Below are positions 16,979-25,388 of a stretch of DNA of 64,000 nt, piece by piece. Each line of letters opens with the position of its first letter. The stretch's first letter is position 1. This stretch comes from Akkermansia sp. GTDB taxonomy: Bacteria > Verrucomicrobiota > Verrucomicrobiia > Verrucomicrobiales > Akkermansiaceae. The notes under the pieces are model-generated. The model saw only the letters and a program-made list of their open reading frames with translations, was not told the DNA's origin and ran no database searches. The translations under genes were made by a program, and so were the position numbers. The stretch is from contig JAFQEY010000001.1 of assembly GCA_017398765.1 (NCBI GenBank), positions 31,531-95,530 of the forward strand, read 5' to 3'.

Positions 16979-17518
16979 TTATTTGCTGAAATAGCGCTTA
17001 AGCAGGCCATCAAAGCCTTTGCCGTGGCGGGCTTCGTCCTTGCACATCTCATGCACGGTATCATGCACCGCATCATAGCCCAGTTGCTTGGCGCGTTTGG
17101 CAATAGCCATCTTACCGGCGCAGGCTCCGTACTCGGCATCAGCGCGCATCTGCACATTCTTGGCGGTGTCGTTGGTGAGAACCTCACCCAACAGCTCTGC
17201 AAACTTGGCGGCGTGCTCAGCTTCTTCCCATGCGTAGCGGCGGAAAGCTTCTGCCACTTCCGGGTAGCCATCACGCTCAGCCTGACGGCTCATGGCCAAA
17301 TACATGCCAACCTCGCAGCACTCCCCGGTAAAATTCTCACGCAGACCCTTGACGATTTCCTCGTCCAATCCCTGCGCCACACCTACGCGGTGTTCATCCG
17401 CATAGTTTTTTTCTGTGTCCTTCATCTCCTCAAAGGTGTCAGCCCCACAGACCGGGCAAACTTCCGGCATGCCGTCACTCTCCACTACTTCGCCGCAGAT
17501 GGTGCAGATGTATTTCAT
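16979..17518 (-). CDS. Rubrerythrin with N-terminal rubredoxin domain (reverse rubrerythrin, peroxidase)
   Basis: A 179-residue non-haem iron peroxidase that reduces hydrogen peroxide in anaerobes. The rubredoxin domain comes first (CTICG near residues 5-9 and CPVCG near 21-25), then the ferritin-like diiron domain with [23 protein letters not shown] and [13 protein letters not shown]. The domain order is the reverse of classical rubrerythrin and matches the NADH peroxidase-type proteins of clostridia. A good ribosome site (AAAGGAAATC) precedes the start. The leader is about 60-70 nt long and holds a short hairpin (CCTCCG/CGGAGG). A PerR-like box and promoter lie upstream. Confidence 0.9.
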   Translation of the reverse strand: MKYICTICGEVVESDGMPEVCPVCGADTFEEMKDTEKNYADEHRVGVAQGLDEEIVKGLRENFTGECCEVGMYLAMSRQAERDGYPEVAEAFRRYAWEEAEHAAKFAELLGEVLTNDTAKNVQMRADAEYGACAGKMAIAKRAKQLGYDAVHDTVHEMCKDEARHGKGFDGLLKRYFSK

Positions 17519-17587
17519 TTTCCTGATTTCCTTTCTTTGTGTGTGTATTTGTATGTAGATGCGCCTCCGTCTGCGGAGGACGCGTGA

Positions 17588-17616
17588 AGACTAACAGTTT
17601 TTTGCTCTCGCGTCAA
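17588..17616 (-). promoter_or_regulatory. Promoter of the rubrerythrin gene
   Basis: TTGACG (17611-17616), 17 bp, TAGTCT (17588-17593) on the minus strand, immediately downstream of the PerR-like palindrome. Confidence 0.5.
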
Positions 17617-17623
17617 GTATTTT

Positions 17624-17638
17624 TTAGAATTATTCTAA
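17624..17638. promoter_or_regulatory. PerR/Fur-type operator palindrome
   Basis: TTAGAAT-T-ATTCTAA is a perfect 7-1-7 inverted repeat. It differs from the Bacillus PerR box (TTATAATNATTATAA) by one symmetric base per arm. It lies 7 bp upstream of the -35 box of the rubrerythrin promoter, which suits a peroxide-response regulator. No fur or perR gene is in the window. Confidence 0.6.
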
Positions 17639-17646
17639 ATTTGTTT

Positions 17647-18816
17647 TTATTTTTCGAATGAAACCTCAATTTTTTTACGTTTCCAGGCGCGGATAAAATC
17701 CTTTTCAAGCTTATCGGCATCGCGATGGGGCTTGATAAGCTCCTGCACCGCCTCCGGGTTAGGCGTACCATCCAGCAGGGCCTGCATATAAGCCTTCATC
17801 GCCTCCACGCCTTTTTTGCCGTCGAGGTGAACATAGAAGGAAATCAGCATGACAGAGAGCATGTAGGTATCCTTGCCGGAGCCCATGTGACCATACATAG
17901 TGGCTTGGTCCATATTCAAAAACGCTTCAAGAGAGAACGGGAAATCAAGAGCCCCGGCAGCGGAGCGTTTTTTAGCCTCATGGAGCACCATGGAGAAACC
18001 GCGATTAAAATCCAGCGTTTCTCCCACATAAGGGATGTAGCCCAGATACTCAGCCCACCCCTCCTGCCCCCAGATGGGGAGCCCGTTGCGCACAAAGTTC
18101 TGGTGCGTGAGCTCATGAACGAGAACATGGGTGTTGATATCACGGGACACCACGGAACCATTAGCTCCCAGGCCGAGAGACTCAAACGGCACCATCACCT
18201 TATCCATGGCAATCTGCTCTTCGGAAAGTGGGCCGAGCGGTTTCCCCTGCTCCGCCGGGGAGCGACGGGCGGCAAAGGAAAACAGGCCTGCAGAATCAGC
18301 GGGAGCCCCCCTGCTGATATACTGCTGCTTAGTGGGCCACAGCTCAACCATGTATTTCTTTCCGCCACGATCCCCCTGTGTCCGGGGGACAGGCAGCACC
18401 TCACCCACCGCCTTATTCGCCGCGTAAGCACATTCAAACAAACGCCCCACAGTCTCACAGGCGGCATCATCCAACGCAACCGGCGAATGGAAGCGGTAAT
18501 TGTTCGTCTCATAGACAAACCCCACCCCAGGCTGCTGCCCCTTGCTTTCGAGGATGGTATCTTTCGGCACGGGGACGCCCTTTGGCCAGTCTCCGGGAGA
18601 GGCAACACGTACATTTTTCACCCCCATCTCACGCAATTCCTTTTTCTTTCGGGTAGCTTCCTTGCGCGGATCACGCTTTTTAACTTTCTTCTTCTTCTCT
18701 GCCTGCTGCAAAGCAAAATGCTCCACTTCCCCGGTTGAAAACGGGGGCTGTTCAGTGGCGTGCAGCGGCGACAAAACCACCAGTAACCCAAGCACGGGCA
18801 GGAAAAATCTTTTCAT
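17647..18816 (-). CDS. Secreted HExxH metallopeptidase-like protein
   Basis: A 389-residue protein with a signal peptide (MKRFFLPVLGLLVVLSPLHA) and a very basic, Lys-rich segment at residues 40-62. The motif HVLVHELTHQNF contains HExxH, followed about 15 residues later by GWAEYLG, which supplies a Glu as in gluzincin-type zinc peptidases. The layout resembles DUF1570-type secreted proteins common in Planctomycetes and Verrucomicrobia. The role is unknown; zinc-dependent proteolysis in the periplasm or outside the cell is an inference. The PerR-like palindrome lies 9 bp beyond the stop codon. Confidence 0.68.
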   Translation of the reverse strand: MKRFFLPVLGLLVVLSPLHATEQPPFSTGEVEHFALQQAEKKKKVKKRDPRKEATRKKKELREMGVKNVRVASPGDWPKGVPVPKDTILESKGQQPGVGFVYETNNYRFHSPVALDDAACETVGRLFECAYAANKAVGEVLPVPRTQGDRGGKKYMVELWPTKQQYISRGAPADSAGLFSFAARRSPAEQGKPLGPLSEEQIAMDKVMVPFESLGLGANGSVVSRDINTHVLVHELTHQNFVRNGLPIWGQEGWAEYLGYIPYVGETLDFNRGFSMVLHEAKKRSAAGALDFPFSLEAFLNMDQATMYGHMGSGKDTYMLSVMLISFYVHLDGKKGVEAMKAYMQALLDGTPNPEAVQELIKPHRDADKLEKDFIRAWKRKKIEVSFEK

Positions 18817-18924
18817 CTTATGAAATTTCAGTTAGAGGATAAACCGGGATGGTTTTATGATGAATGAAAATGCAGAGAAAAGCAAGTCAAAAAGACGACA
18901 CCCCCGCATTGACGTTTTATTTGA

Positions 18925-18953
18925 TTGCAAAACACGCGTACGGAGAGTAAAAT
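18925..18953 (+). promoter_or_regulatory. Leaderless-type promoter of the parvulin-aroA-dnaG-rpoN operon
   Basis: TTGCAA (18925-18930), 17 bp, TAAAAT (18948-18953), then 6 nt to the GTG at 18960. The spacing supports both the promoter and the GTG start. Confidence 0.58.
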
Positions 18954-18959
18954 GCCGCT

Positions 18960-19982
18960 GTGAAACTGACTCCGCTCAAGCTCTATGCCATCAAACTGGC
19001 TTTCTTTACCACCGTTCTGGGCTACATGGCCTTGGATTTACTGGTGTTCGAAGGTCCACTGCACGGGTTCCTGCACCGGGGTGACAGAATTCACAACGCA
19101 GAAGCGGTGGCGGAAGTATACGGAGAGCCGATTACGGTGGGGCAGCTGGCGCGCTTCACCACGGAACAGAACATGCTTGCCGGGCGGGAAAAGGATGACC
19201 CGGCCCGCAGAGCCGGCATGGTGCTGGCACTCGTGCGGGATAATTTGCTGCGACTGAGAACCCGATACAATGACACCAAACTCCCGGATTGCAAAAAAGC
19301 GGCGGAGGAAATTGTGAAGCAACTTGCCACCCGTGCAGAAAACGAACAGGCGTTCACCGCCCAGCTGGCTAGTCAAGGCTACACCCGCCGGAGCTTTACG
19401 GATAAAATCACGGCACGCATGCGGCAGCAAATTCTGCTGGAAAGAGCAGTCAAAGAAGTGAGTGAAACGGACAACGCAGCCATTGCCGCCCACTACAGAC
19501 AAATTCGGGATGAGCTGAAGATTCCCGCTTCCCGCCCGCTGCGCCATATCTTCCTGGCCACTGATGGTCAGGATTCCGCTGCGGTAAAAGGACGCGCCGA
19601 GCTGCTGCTCAAGAGGCTGGAGGCAGGGGAGGACTTCGGCACGCTGGCACGAGAGGCCAGCGAGGATGAGCGCAGCGCGCCCAACGGCGGGAATCTGGAT
19701 ATCATACACGACAATGGGACTTTCCCCCTGCCGGAGCTGATGCTGTTTGGCGATGCCGCCATTCCCGCCGGAGAACCGGTATTGGCGCAAAGCCGCTGGG
19801 GGTGGCATATCCTGCTGGCAGGCCCCATCACCCCGGCCTACACACCCTCGCTGGATGAATGCCGCGAAAGCCTGCGCACCGCCATCATCAGTGCCCAGCG
19901 GGAACTGGGAGTCAACGCCTGGTTCAAGGGAGCAATTAAAGAAGGTTTTAAACAGAAACGTATCATTATCCATGCCAAGTGA
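18960..19982 (+). CDS. Membrane-anchored parvulin-type peptidyl-prolyl isomerase
   Basis: A 340-residue periplasmic folding factor. An N-terminal anchor helix (about residues 10-30) is followed by a SurA-like chaperone region, then a parvulin domain from about residue 188: RPLRHIFLATDGQD, AGEDFGTLAREASEDERSAPNGGNLDII, and PVLAQSRWGWHILL. It should help outer-membrane or secreted proteins fold. The start is GTG 18960, placed by the promoter 6 nt upstream. It overlaps aroA by 11 bp and heads a four-gene operon. Confidence 0.85.
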   Translation: MKLTPLKLYAIKLAFFTTVLGYMALDLLVFEGPLHGFLHRGDRIHNAEAVAEVYGEPITVGQLARFTTEQNMLAGREKDDPARRAGMVLALVRDNLLRLRTRYNDTKLPDCKKAAEEIVKQLATRAENEQAFTAQLASQGYTRRSFTDKITARMRQQILLERAVKEVSETDNAAIAAHYRQIRDELKIPASRPLRHIFLATDGQDSAAVKGRAELLLKRLEAGEDFGTLAREASEDERSAPNGGNLDIIHDNGTFPLPELMLFGDAAIPAGEPVLAQSRWGWHILLAGPITPAYTPSLDECRESLRTAIISAQRELGVNAWFKGAIKEGFKQKRIIIHAK

Positions 19983-21282
19983 TTACTGCATCAACGTGCA
20001 GCGTTCGGAACACGGACTGCACGGCACGATTACCGTACCCGGAGACAAGAGCATTTCCCACCGAGTCGCCATTCTGGGAGCATTGGCGAACGGTAGCATG
20101 CACATAGAGAACTACCTGTGCAGTGAAGACTGCCTGAACACGCTGCGCGCCATGCAGCAGCTGGGCGCAACCGTCATTCCCGGCGATTGCCCGCAGAATT
20201 TCACCCTCACCGGCACCGGCATGGCCCCCACGGCACCGGAGCGTGATATTGACTGCGGCAACTCCGGCACCGGCATGCGGCTCATGGCAGGCGTGCTGGC
20301 CGCCCTTCCTTTCAACAGCTGTCTGTATGGCGATGAGTCACTGCAAAGCCGACCGATGAAACGAATCATCGACCCGCTCTCCACCATGGGTGCCAAATTG
20401 ACAGCCTGCGGGAAAAAAGCGGGCTGCGCCCCGCTGAAGATTGAAGGAGGCACGCTGCACCCCATCCGCTATGAGCTGCCCATGGCCAGTGCTCAGGTCA
20501 AGAGTGCCGTACTGCTGGCAGGCATGCTGACAGAAGGGACAACAAGCGTACACCAGCCCGCCATTACTCGCGACCACACAGAACGCCTCTTCACCCACTT
20601 CGGAATACCCTGCTCCGTGTCGGATGACGGGCTGGACATCGCCGTAACCGGGCCTGTTCGCATCAAGGCGGCAGACATGGTGATACCCGGTGATATTTCC
20701 AGTGCCGCTTTCTGGCTGGTGGCCGCCTCCATCGTGCCGGGCAGCGAAATCACGCTGCGCCATGTGGGGCTCAATCCCACCCGAGATGCCATCATCACCG
20801 TCCTGCGCCGCATGGGGGCAAACATCACCATCACCAACCGGGTCGATGCCGGAGAACCGTACGGCGATATCACGGTCAGAGCCGCAGAAAAACTCACGGC
20901 AACAACCGTGCAGAAAGAAGAAATCCCGAACCTCATTGACGAAATTCCCGTTCTGTCCATTGCCGCCGCCTTTGCAGAGGGCACTACCGTCATCCGCAAC
21001 GCGGCTGAGCTCCGAGTGAAGGAGAGTGACCGCATCGCCACCACGGCCGGGAATCTGCGCGCCATGGGTGCAGCGGTGGCAGAGTTCCCGGACGGCATGG
21101 AAATCACCGGTGGCAAGCCCCTGCGCGGAACCACGCTGGAGAGCTACGGCGACCACCGCATCGCCATGGGCTTCCTGATGGCGGGGCTGGCGGCAGAGGG
21201 TGAAACGACCCTGAGGAACTGCCACAACATCAACACCTCCTACCCCGGCTTTGAACACCATCTGCGCGAGCTGACCCGCTGA
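19972..21282 (+). CDS. aroA: 3-phosphoshikimate 1-carboxyvinyltransferase (EPSP synthase)
   Basis: Transfers the enolpyruvyl group of PEP to shikimate 3-phosphate in aromatic amino acid synthesis. Family blocks are present in order: GDKSISHRVAILGALANG, DCGNSGTGMRLMAGVL, DESLQSRPMKRIIDPL, RVKESDRIATTAGNLRAMG and YGDHRIAMGF. The length of 436 residues is normal. The start at 19972 (MPSDYCINVQ) overlaps the isomerase gene; the longer frame from 19747 is a shadow inside it. dnaG follows after 11 bp. Confidence 0.96.
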   Translation: MPSDYCINVQRSEHGLHGTITVPGDKSISHRVAILGALANGSMHIENYLCSEDCLNTLRAMQQLGATVIPGDCPQNFTLTGTGMAPTAPERDIDCGNSGTGMRLMAGVLAALPFNSCLYGDESLQSRPMKRIIDPLSTMGAKLTACGKKAGCAPLKIEGGTLHPIRYELPMASAQVKSAVLLAGMLTEGTTSVHQPAITRDHTERLFTHFGIPCSVSDDGLDIAVTGPVRIKAADMVIPGDISSAAFWLVAASIVPGSEITLRHVGLNPTRDAIITVLRRMGANITITNRVDAGEPYGDITVRAAEKLTATTVQKEEIPNLIDEIPVLSIAAAFAEGTTVIRNAAELRVKESDRIATTAGNLRAMGAAVAEFPDGMEITGGKPLRGTTLESYGDHRIAMGFLMAGLAAEGETTLRNCHNINTSYPGFEHHLRELTR

Positions 21283-21293
21283 CCTTCTCCTCC

Positions 21294-23132
21294 ATGCCCC
21301 GTATCACAGAGGAATGTGTGGCCCGCATCAAGGACTCCACCGATATCGTGGAGTTGGTGGGACGCTATGTCCAGCTGAGACGTGCCGGCAATGCATGGAA
21401 AGCCTGCTGCCCTTTCCATGCAGAAAAGACCCCCTCTTTTCACGTGAACCCGGCGCGGCAGACCTTCCACTGTTTCGGCTGCGGCGTGGGAGGAGATGCC
21501 GTCAAGTTCCTGATGATGTTTGAGAACCTGGATTATCCCACCGCGCTGCGGCGAATTGCGGATATGAACGGCGTGGCCGTCATCGAGGAAGAGGAAAACC
21601 CTGAAATGGCGAGACAGCGGCGTATGCGCAGCAGGGTTATAGAAGCGAATCAGCTGGCGGCCGACTATTTTCACCGCAAGCTCTGCCGCGACCGAGCCGC
21701 CGACCACGTGCGGGCCTATCTCAGGAGCCGAGAGCTGAATATTGAAACAGCCAAAGCATGGCAATTAGGCTGGGCCCCCGGGGATTTTCGCGAACTGGGA
21801 CAGCTGGCAGCCTCCCGAGGTATTGACCACAAGGTGCTTACGGATGCCTATCTGCTGGGTCAGGGACGCAGCGGCAGTTACCCCGTGTTCCGAGACCGAC
21901 TCATGTTCCCGATTCACAACATACGCGGAGAGGTGGTCGGATTCTCCGGGCGTATCATGCAGGAGGGGCAAGACCCACGCAAATACGTCAACACCGCAGA
22001 AACAATCGCCTTTCGCAAAGGGGAACTGCTGTTCGGACTCTACAAGGCAACCGGCCCCATCGCCAAAGCCAACATGAGCGTAGTTGTCTGCGAGGGACAG
22101 CTGGATGTTATTGCCTGCCATGAAAAAGCAGATGTCCGCAACGCCGTAGCAGGGCTTGGCACCGCCTTCACAGAAGAACACGCCGCCATTCTCCGCAAGT
22201 ACGCCAAAAAAGCAATCCTCTGCTACGATGGCGACAATGCCGGCATCAAAGCCAGCGAAAAAACGTTCCGCAAGCTGGCACAGGCAGGGTTAGAAGTCTA
22301 CCACGCCGCCCTGCCGAACGGGGAAGACCCGGACTCACTCATCCGCTCACAAGGAGCAGACGCCCTGCGCACCGCGCTGGAGAACGCTCGCCCCTATCTG
22401 GAGGTACGCGTAGGAATGGAGCTGGAACAGATAAAGGGAGACACCAATGCACGCGCGGCACTCATTCCCCGCATGGCGGATTTAGCGGCGGAAATCACGG
22501 ATCGAAACCGACGAGACGTAGCCGTTGCCGACCTCTCCACCCGTCTTAACACCGGGCTGGAATCACTGCGGGAATCCGTTGAAGCCATCATCCGAGCCCG
22601 CAAAAGTGCCCCGCCAGCAAACCGTTACGCCGCAGAACCGGAATACGAAGGGGATGAGGCAGAATACAGCGATACCCTGAACGACTACGCCGCCCCCGTC
22701 ATCCCGGTGCGGCTGCACGCCTGTATCCGCGGTATTGTGGAGCTGGCACTCCGCAACCGCGAGATTCAGCACTTGCTGGTGGAACGCATTGAGGATTTAG
22801 TGGAACCCATGGAAACGCTATCCGGCGGTTCTATCCTGCAAACAATACTCGAAACCTTGCCGCAACCCGGCAATGATTCGGATTGGGAAACCCTGCTGGC
22901 CAAACTCCCCCCGGAACAGAGAGCCGCCATCAGCGATTTCAGCCATGACCCGCTGGAACTGCCCAACCCTGCCGACCATGTGGAGCAGGTTTGCAGCCAC
23001 AGTGCCCGCGAGACCGTTCGAGCCAGAATTGACACCCTGCGGGCGCAGATACGCAACCCGGAGCTCTCTCCGCAGGATGGCCTGGCTCTGATGCAGGAAT
23101 GCAATGAGTTGATGAAGATGCTCAACGACTGA
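21294..23132 (+). CDS. dnaG: DNA primase
   Basis: Makes RNA primers at the replication fork. The N-terminal zinc-binding domain shows CCPFHAEKTPSFHVNPARQTFHCFGCG (zinc ligands Cys, His, Cys, Cys). The TOPRIM catalytic core follows: VVVCEGQLDVIAC (catalytic Glu), then CYDGDNAGIKASEKT with the DGD metal site. The C-terminal third is more divergent and would bind the DnaB helicase. The length of 612 residues is usual. The frame is tightly packed between aroA and rpoN (11- and 10-bp gaps). In many bacteria dnaG neighbours rpoD; here the sigma gene is rpoN instead. Confidence 0.95.
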   Translation: MPRITEECVARIKDSTDIVELVGRYVQLRRAGNAWKACCPFHAEKTPSFHVNPARQTFHCFGCGVGGDAVKFLMMFENLDYPTALRRIADMNGVAVIEEEENPEMARQRRMRSRVIEANQLAADYFHRKLCRDRAADHVRAYLRSRELNIETAKAWQLGWAPGDFRELGQLAASRGIDHKVLTDAYLLGQGRSGSYPVFRDRLMFPIHNIRGEVVGFSGRIMQEGQDPRKYVNTAETIAFRKGELLFGLYKATGPIAKANMSVVVCEGQLDVIACHEKADVRNAVAGLGTAFTEEHAAILRKYAKKAILCYDGDNAGIKASEKTFRKLAQAGLEVYHAALPNGEDPDSLIRSQGADALRTALENARPYLEVRVGMELEQIKGDTNARAALIPRMADLAAEITDRNRRDVAVADLSTRLNTGLESLRESVEAIIRARKSAPPANRYAAEPEYEGDEAEYSDTLNDYAAPVIPVRLHACIRGIVELALRNREIQHLLVERIEDLVEPMETLSGGSILQTILETLPQPGNDSDWETLLAKLPPEQRAAISDFSHDPLELPNPADHVEQVCSHSARETVRARIDTLRAQIRNPELSPQDGLALMQECNELMKMLND

Positions 23133-23142
23133 TGAACACGCC

Positions 23143-24444
23143 ATGAGACCTCCCGGCATGGAGCATAACATGAGACAGAACATGGTGGCTACTGCCGCCA
23201 TGCAGCTCTTCATGCGCACCCTTCAGGCCACCAACATAGAGCTTCGCCAAATGGCGGCTCAGGCCATTGCCGCCAATCCTGCACTGGAAGAAACAGAGAT
23301 GCCTCCCCCGGTGGAAGCGGGAGCCCCGACCTCTGCAAATGACAGTGATTATCAGCTGAATTCCATCACGGAAGCCCCCACCCTGCTACGCTATCTGGAG
23401 GAACAACTGCGCCGCAGTGCCCTGCCCGATACCACGGAAAAAGCCGCCATTCTCCTGCTGCAACACCTCTCCCCGCGCGGGTTTTTCGAGGAAGCCCCGG
23501 CAGATATCGCCGCTGCGGAGAAAATTCCCGACAAACACCTGAAAGCGGCCCTGCGCGCCATCCGTGATTTGGACCCGCCCGGCGTAGGCGCCACAGATTT
23601 GCGAGACAGCCTCATGCTGCAACTCCGGCGTCTGGGAGAAGAAGACGGACTGCCGATGCAGCTGCTGCGGGAGCACTGGGACGCACTGGTGCGCCACCGC
23701 TACGCAGATGCGGCTAAAGCACTGGGAACCGACCCTTGGCATGTGGAACATGCCGCCGCACGCATTGCCCGCCTGACTCCCAACCCCGGGGCAGCCTTTG
23801 GGGCAGAAGAAAAATGCATCTTCCAGCCAGACATTATCGTGGAACGGGACAGAGATAAACTAACGGTTCAGCTGACGGGAGAGAACATACCCGCCCTAAA
23901 ACTCTCTGCCGACTACCGGGACATGATGACCGAGCAGGCGGACAAACCGGAAGTGCGCCAATACCTCTCACGCTGCTTCAGGGAGGGGAGAGAACTGATA
24001 CGAGCCATTGAACAGCGGCAGCAAACCATCCTGAGCATTGCAGAAGCCATCGTATCACGCCAGCAGGATTTCTTCCTGAAAGGGGAGCAACACCTCCTCC
24101 CCATGAAAATGGAAGACATAGCCGCCGATACCGGCCTGCACACCTCCACCGTCTCCCGCGCCGTCAACGGAAAATACCTGCGCTATAACCGCAAACTCAC
24201 GGAACTGCGCCGCTTCTTCACCACCGCTCTGCCCGCCGGCGAAGCGCAAAGCATCTCCGCAGAGAGCCTCAAAGCCCGAATCAGAGCCCTGATAGCCGCG
24301 GAATCCCCCGCCAAACCGCTCTCAGATGCCCGTTTAGAAGCACAGCTTGCAGCAGAGGGCATACAAGTAGCCCGCCGTACCGTTGCCAAATACCGTGAGC
24401 AGCTCCGCATCCTCCCCGCCCACCTGCGCCGCAGAAGCAAATGA
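23143..24444 (+). CDS. rpoN: RNA polymerase sigma-54 factor
   Basis: Directs RNA polymerase to -24/-12 promoters, which need AAA+ activators. The C-terminal RpoN box is ARRTVAKYREQL, and the helix-turn-helix core is MEDIAADTGLHTSTVSRAVNGKYL. The region I segment (MQLFMRTLQATNIELRQMAAQAIAANPALEE) is recognisable but short, and the acidic region II is brief, giving 433 residues. ATG 23158 is an alternative start. It is the last gene of the isomerase-aroA-dnaG operon. No activator gene and no convincing -24/-12 promoter was found in this window by eye. Confidence 0.95.
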   Translation: MRPPGMEHNMRQNMVATAAMQLFMRTLQATNIELRQMAAQAIAANPALEETEMPPPVEAGAPTSANDSDYQLNSITEAPTLLRYLEEQLRRSALPDTTEKAAILLLQHLSPRGFFEEAPADIAAAEKIPDKHLKAALRAIRDLDPPGVGATDLRDSLMLQLRRLGEEDGLPMQLLREHWDALVRHRYADAAKALGTDPWHVEHAAARIARLTPNPGAAFGAEEKCIFQPDIIVERDRDKLTVQLTGENIPALKLSADYRDMMTEQADKPEVRQYLSRCFREGRELIRAIEQRQQTILSIAEAIVSRQQDFFLKGEQHLLPMKMEDIAADTGLHTSTVSRAVNGKYLRYNRKLTELRRFFTTALPAGEAQSISAESLKARIRALIAAESPAKPLSDARLEAQLAAEGIQVARRTVAKYREQLRILPAHLRRRSK

Positions 24445-24598
24445 AAAGGGGCTCTGCATAAACAATAGATTTTAACGAAAAGCTCACAGCCAACTATCGC
24501 AGTAAGCAAAGGTTCCTCCGGTTGTGTCTTGATTGCGGGAGTTCCGGCATTATCCTTCAAGTTAATGCGGCGAGTCCATAAACAATTAGTAAATTAGA

Positions 24599-24642
24599 TT
24601 GCACCCAACGGATACTCGTGGCATGATAGGCGCGTCGGGTGC
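24599..24642. repeat. Inverted repeat with promoter-like core upstream of the AP2-like gene
   Basis: TTGCACCCAACG (24599-24610) pairs with CGTCGGGTGCAA (24632-24643; one G-T pair) around GGCATGATAG. The left arm plus CATGAT (24622-24627, 17 bp away) also read as a promoter. The motif CGCGTCGGGTGCAAG recurs at 26679-26693 with two changes. Confidence 0.45.
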
Positions 24643-24690
24643 AAGACTACACCCGATATTCCCAAACAACAAACCAACAACCCTACAATA

Positions 24691-24960
24691 ATGACACAAC
24701 GTAACATAACCCGCTATACCTATGAGACAACCTCTTTCCAAGGCTGGAGACTGAGCATCTGCCGCAAGTGGAACCAGTTCACCAAATACTTCTCCGACCG
24801 CCAATACGGCAGCGAGGAAGCCGCTTTCAAGGCTGCACTGGATATGCGAGACCGCATTTTCGATGCTCTCCGCGAAACACCGGAAGATCCCCGCGGTGTC
24901 TTTGAGCGATTCAAGGCAGCGGCAGAAACACCCACTCCCGAAAAACAGCAGGCCTCCTGA
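24691..24960 (+). CDS. Small AP2/Arm-like DNA-binding domain protein
   Basis: An 89-residue protein. The core WRLSICRKWNQFTKYFSDRQYGSEEAAFKAALDMRDRI has the pattern of AP2-type domains (three strands, then a helix with GxxxAAxxA) known from plant regulators and from phage HNH endonucleases. The acidic Pro-rich C-terminal tail is unstructured. No enzyme domain is attached, so it may be a regulator or a remnant of a mobile gene. It sits in a patch with other phage-like small genes. The AP2 assignment rests on pattern reading only. Confidence 0.5.
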   Translation: MTQRNITRYTYETTSFQGWRLSICRKWNQFTKYFSDRQYGSEEAAFKAALDMRDRIFDALRETPEDPRGVFERFKAAAETPTPEKQQAS

Positions 24961-24991
24961 GAGCGAGAAAGCTGAGCTGTAACCAGCCCTG

Positions 24992-25030
24992 CCCCCGGAA
25001 GAGATGATGCCCCTTTTCCGGGGGATATTT
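24992..25030 (+). terminator. Hairpin after the AP2-like gene
   Basis: A perfect 9-bp stem (24992-25000 with 25016-25024), followed by ATATTT. The T tract is weak. Confidence 0.5.
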
Positions 25031-25047
25031 ACCACCACTCCATCCCC

Positions 25048-25323
25048 ATGAAAGAAGATACCACCACTGTCAGAATCTCCCGTGAGCTATTGGAGAAACT
25101 GCTTGCTGAACGCGATGCGGAGCAGCGAGTCGTGACCAACCGTATGATACGTGTACTCTGTCACTGGAGTATTGTGACTCAGGTAATCATCCTGGTCACG
25201 GCTATCTGCACCGCCGTGGGCGGCATATTCAAGGAGAGCTTCCCCTAGCCCGGTACGCTGGCCGGGCTCATGATTGGTTGGCCGATTGCTCAATACTATG
25301 TCCACAGGCTCAAGAAAAAGTAA
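25048..25323 (+). pseudogene. Holin-like two-helix membrane protein interrupted by an in-frame TAG
   Basis: The intact frame encodes 66 residues (25048-25248): a charged N-terminus (MKEDTTTVRISRELLEKLLAERD) and one helix (VTQVIILVTAICTAVGGIF). It stops at TAG 25246-25248. The same frame then continues for 24 codons to TAA at 25321: PGTLAGLMIGWPIAQYYVHR and then LKKK. This is a plausible second helix with a basic tail. Together the parts make a 91-residue protein shaped like a phage holin. It is either a recent nonsense mutation, amber readthrough, or a 66-residue protein with a chance tail. It lies between an AP2-like gene and a PatB-like gene. Confidence 0.5.
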
Positions 25324-25388
25324 TGCCTCCCGCCCCGCAGATGCGCTGTCAGTGGCGGGTTCCGCCGACAGAGGCTAAGGGGAACGAA

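Noticed and set aside
23143..24444. Search by eye for sigma-54 (-24/-12) promoters in the window because rpoN is present
   Set aside because: No convincing TGGCAC-N5-TTGCA match was found upstream of any gene; a matrix scan would be needed.
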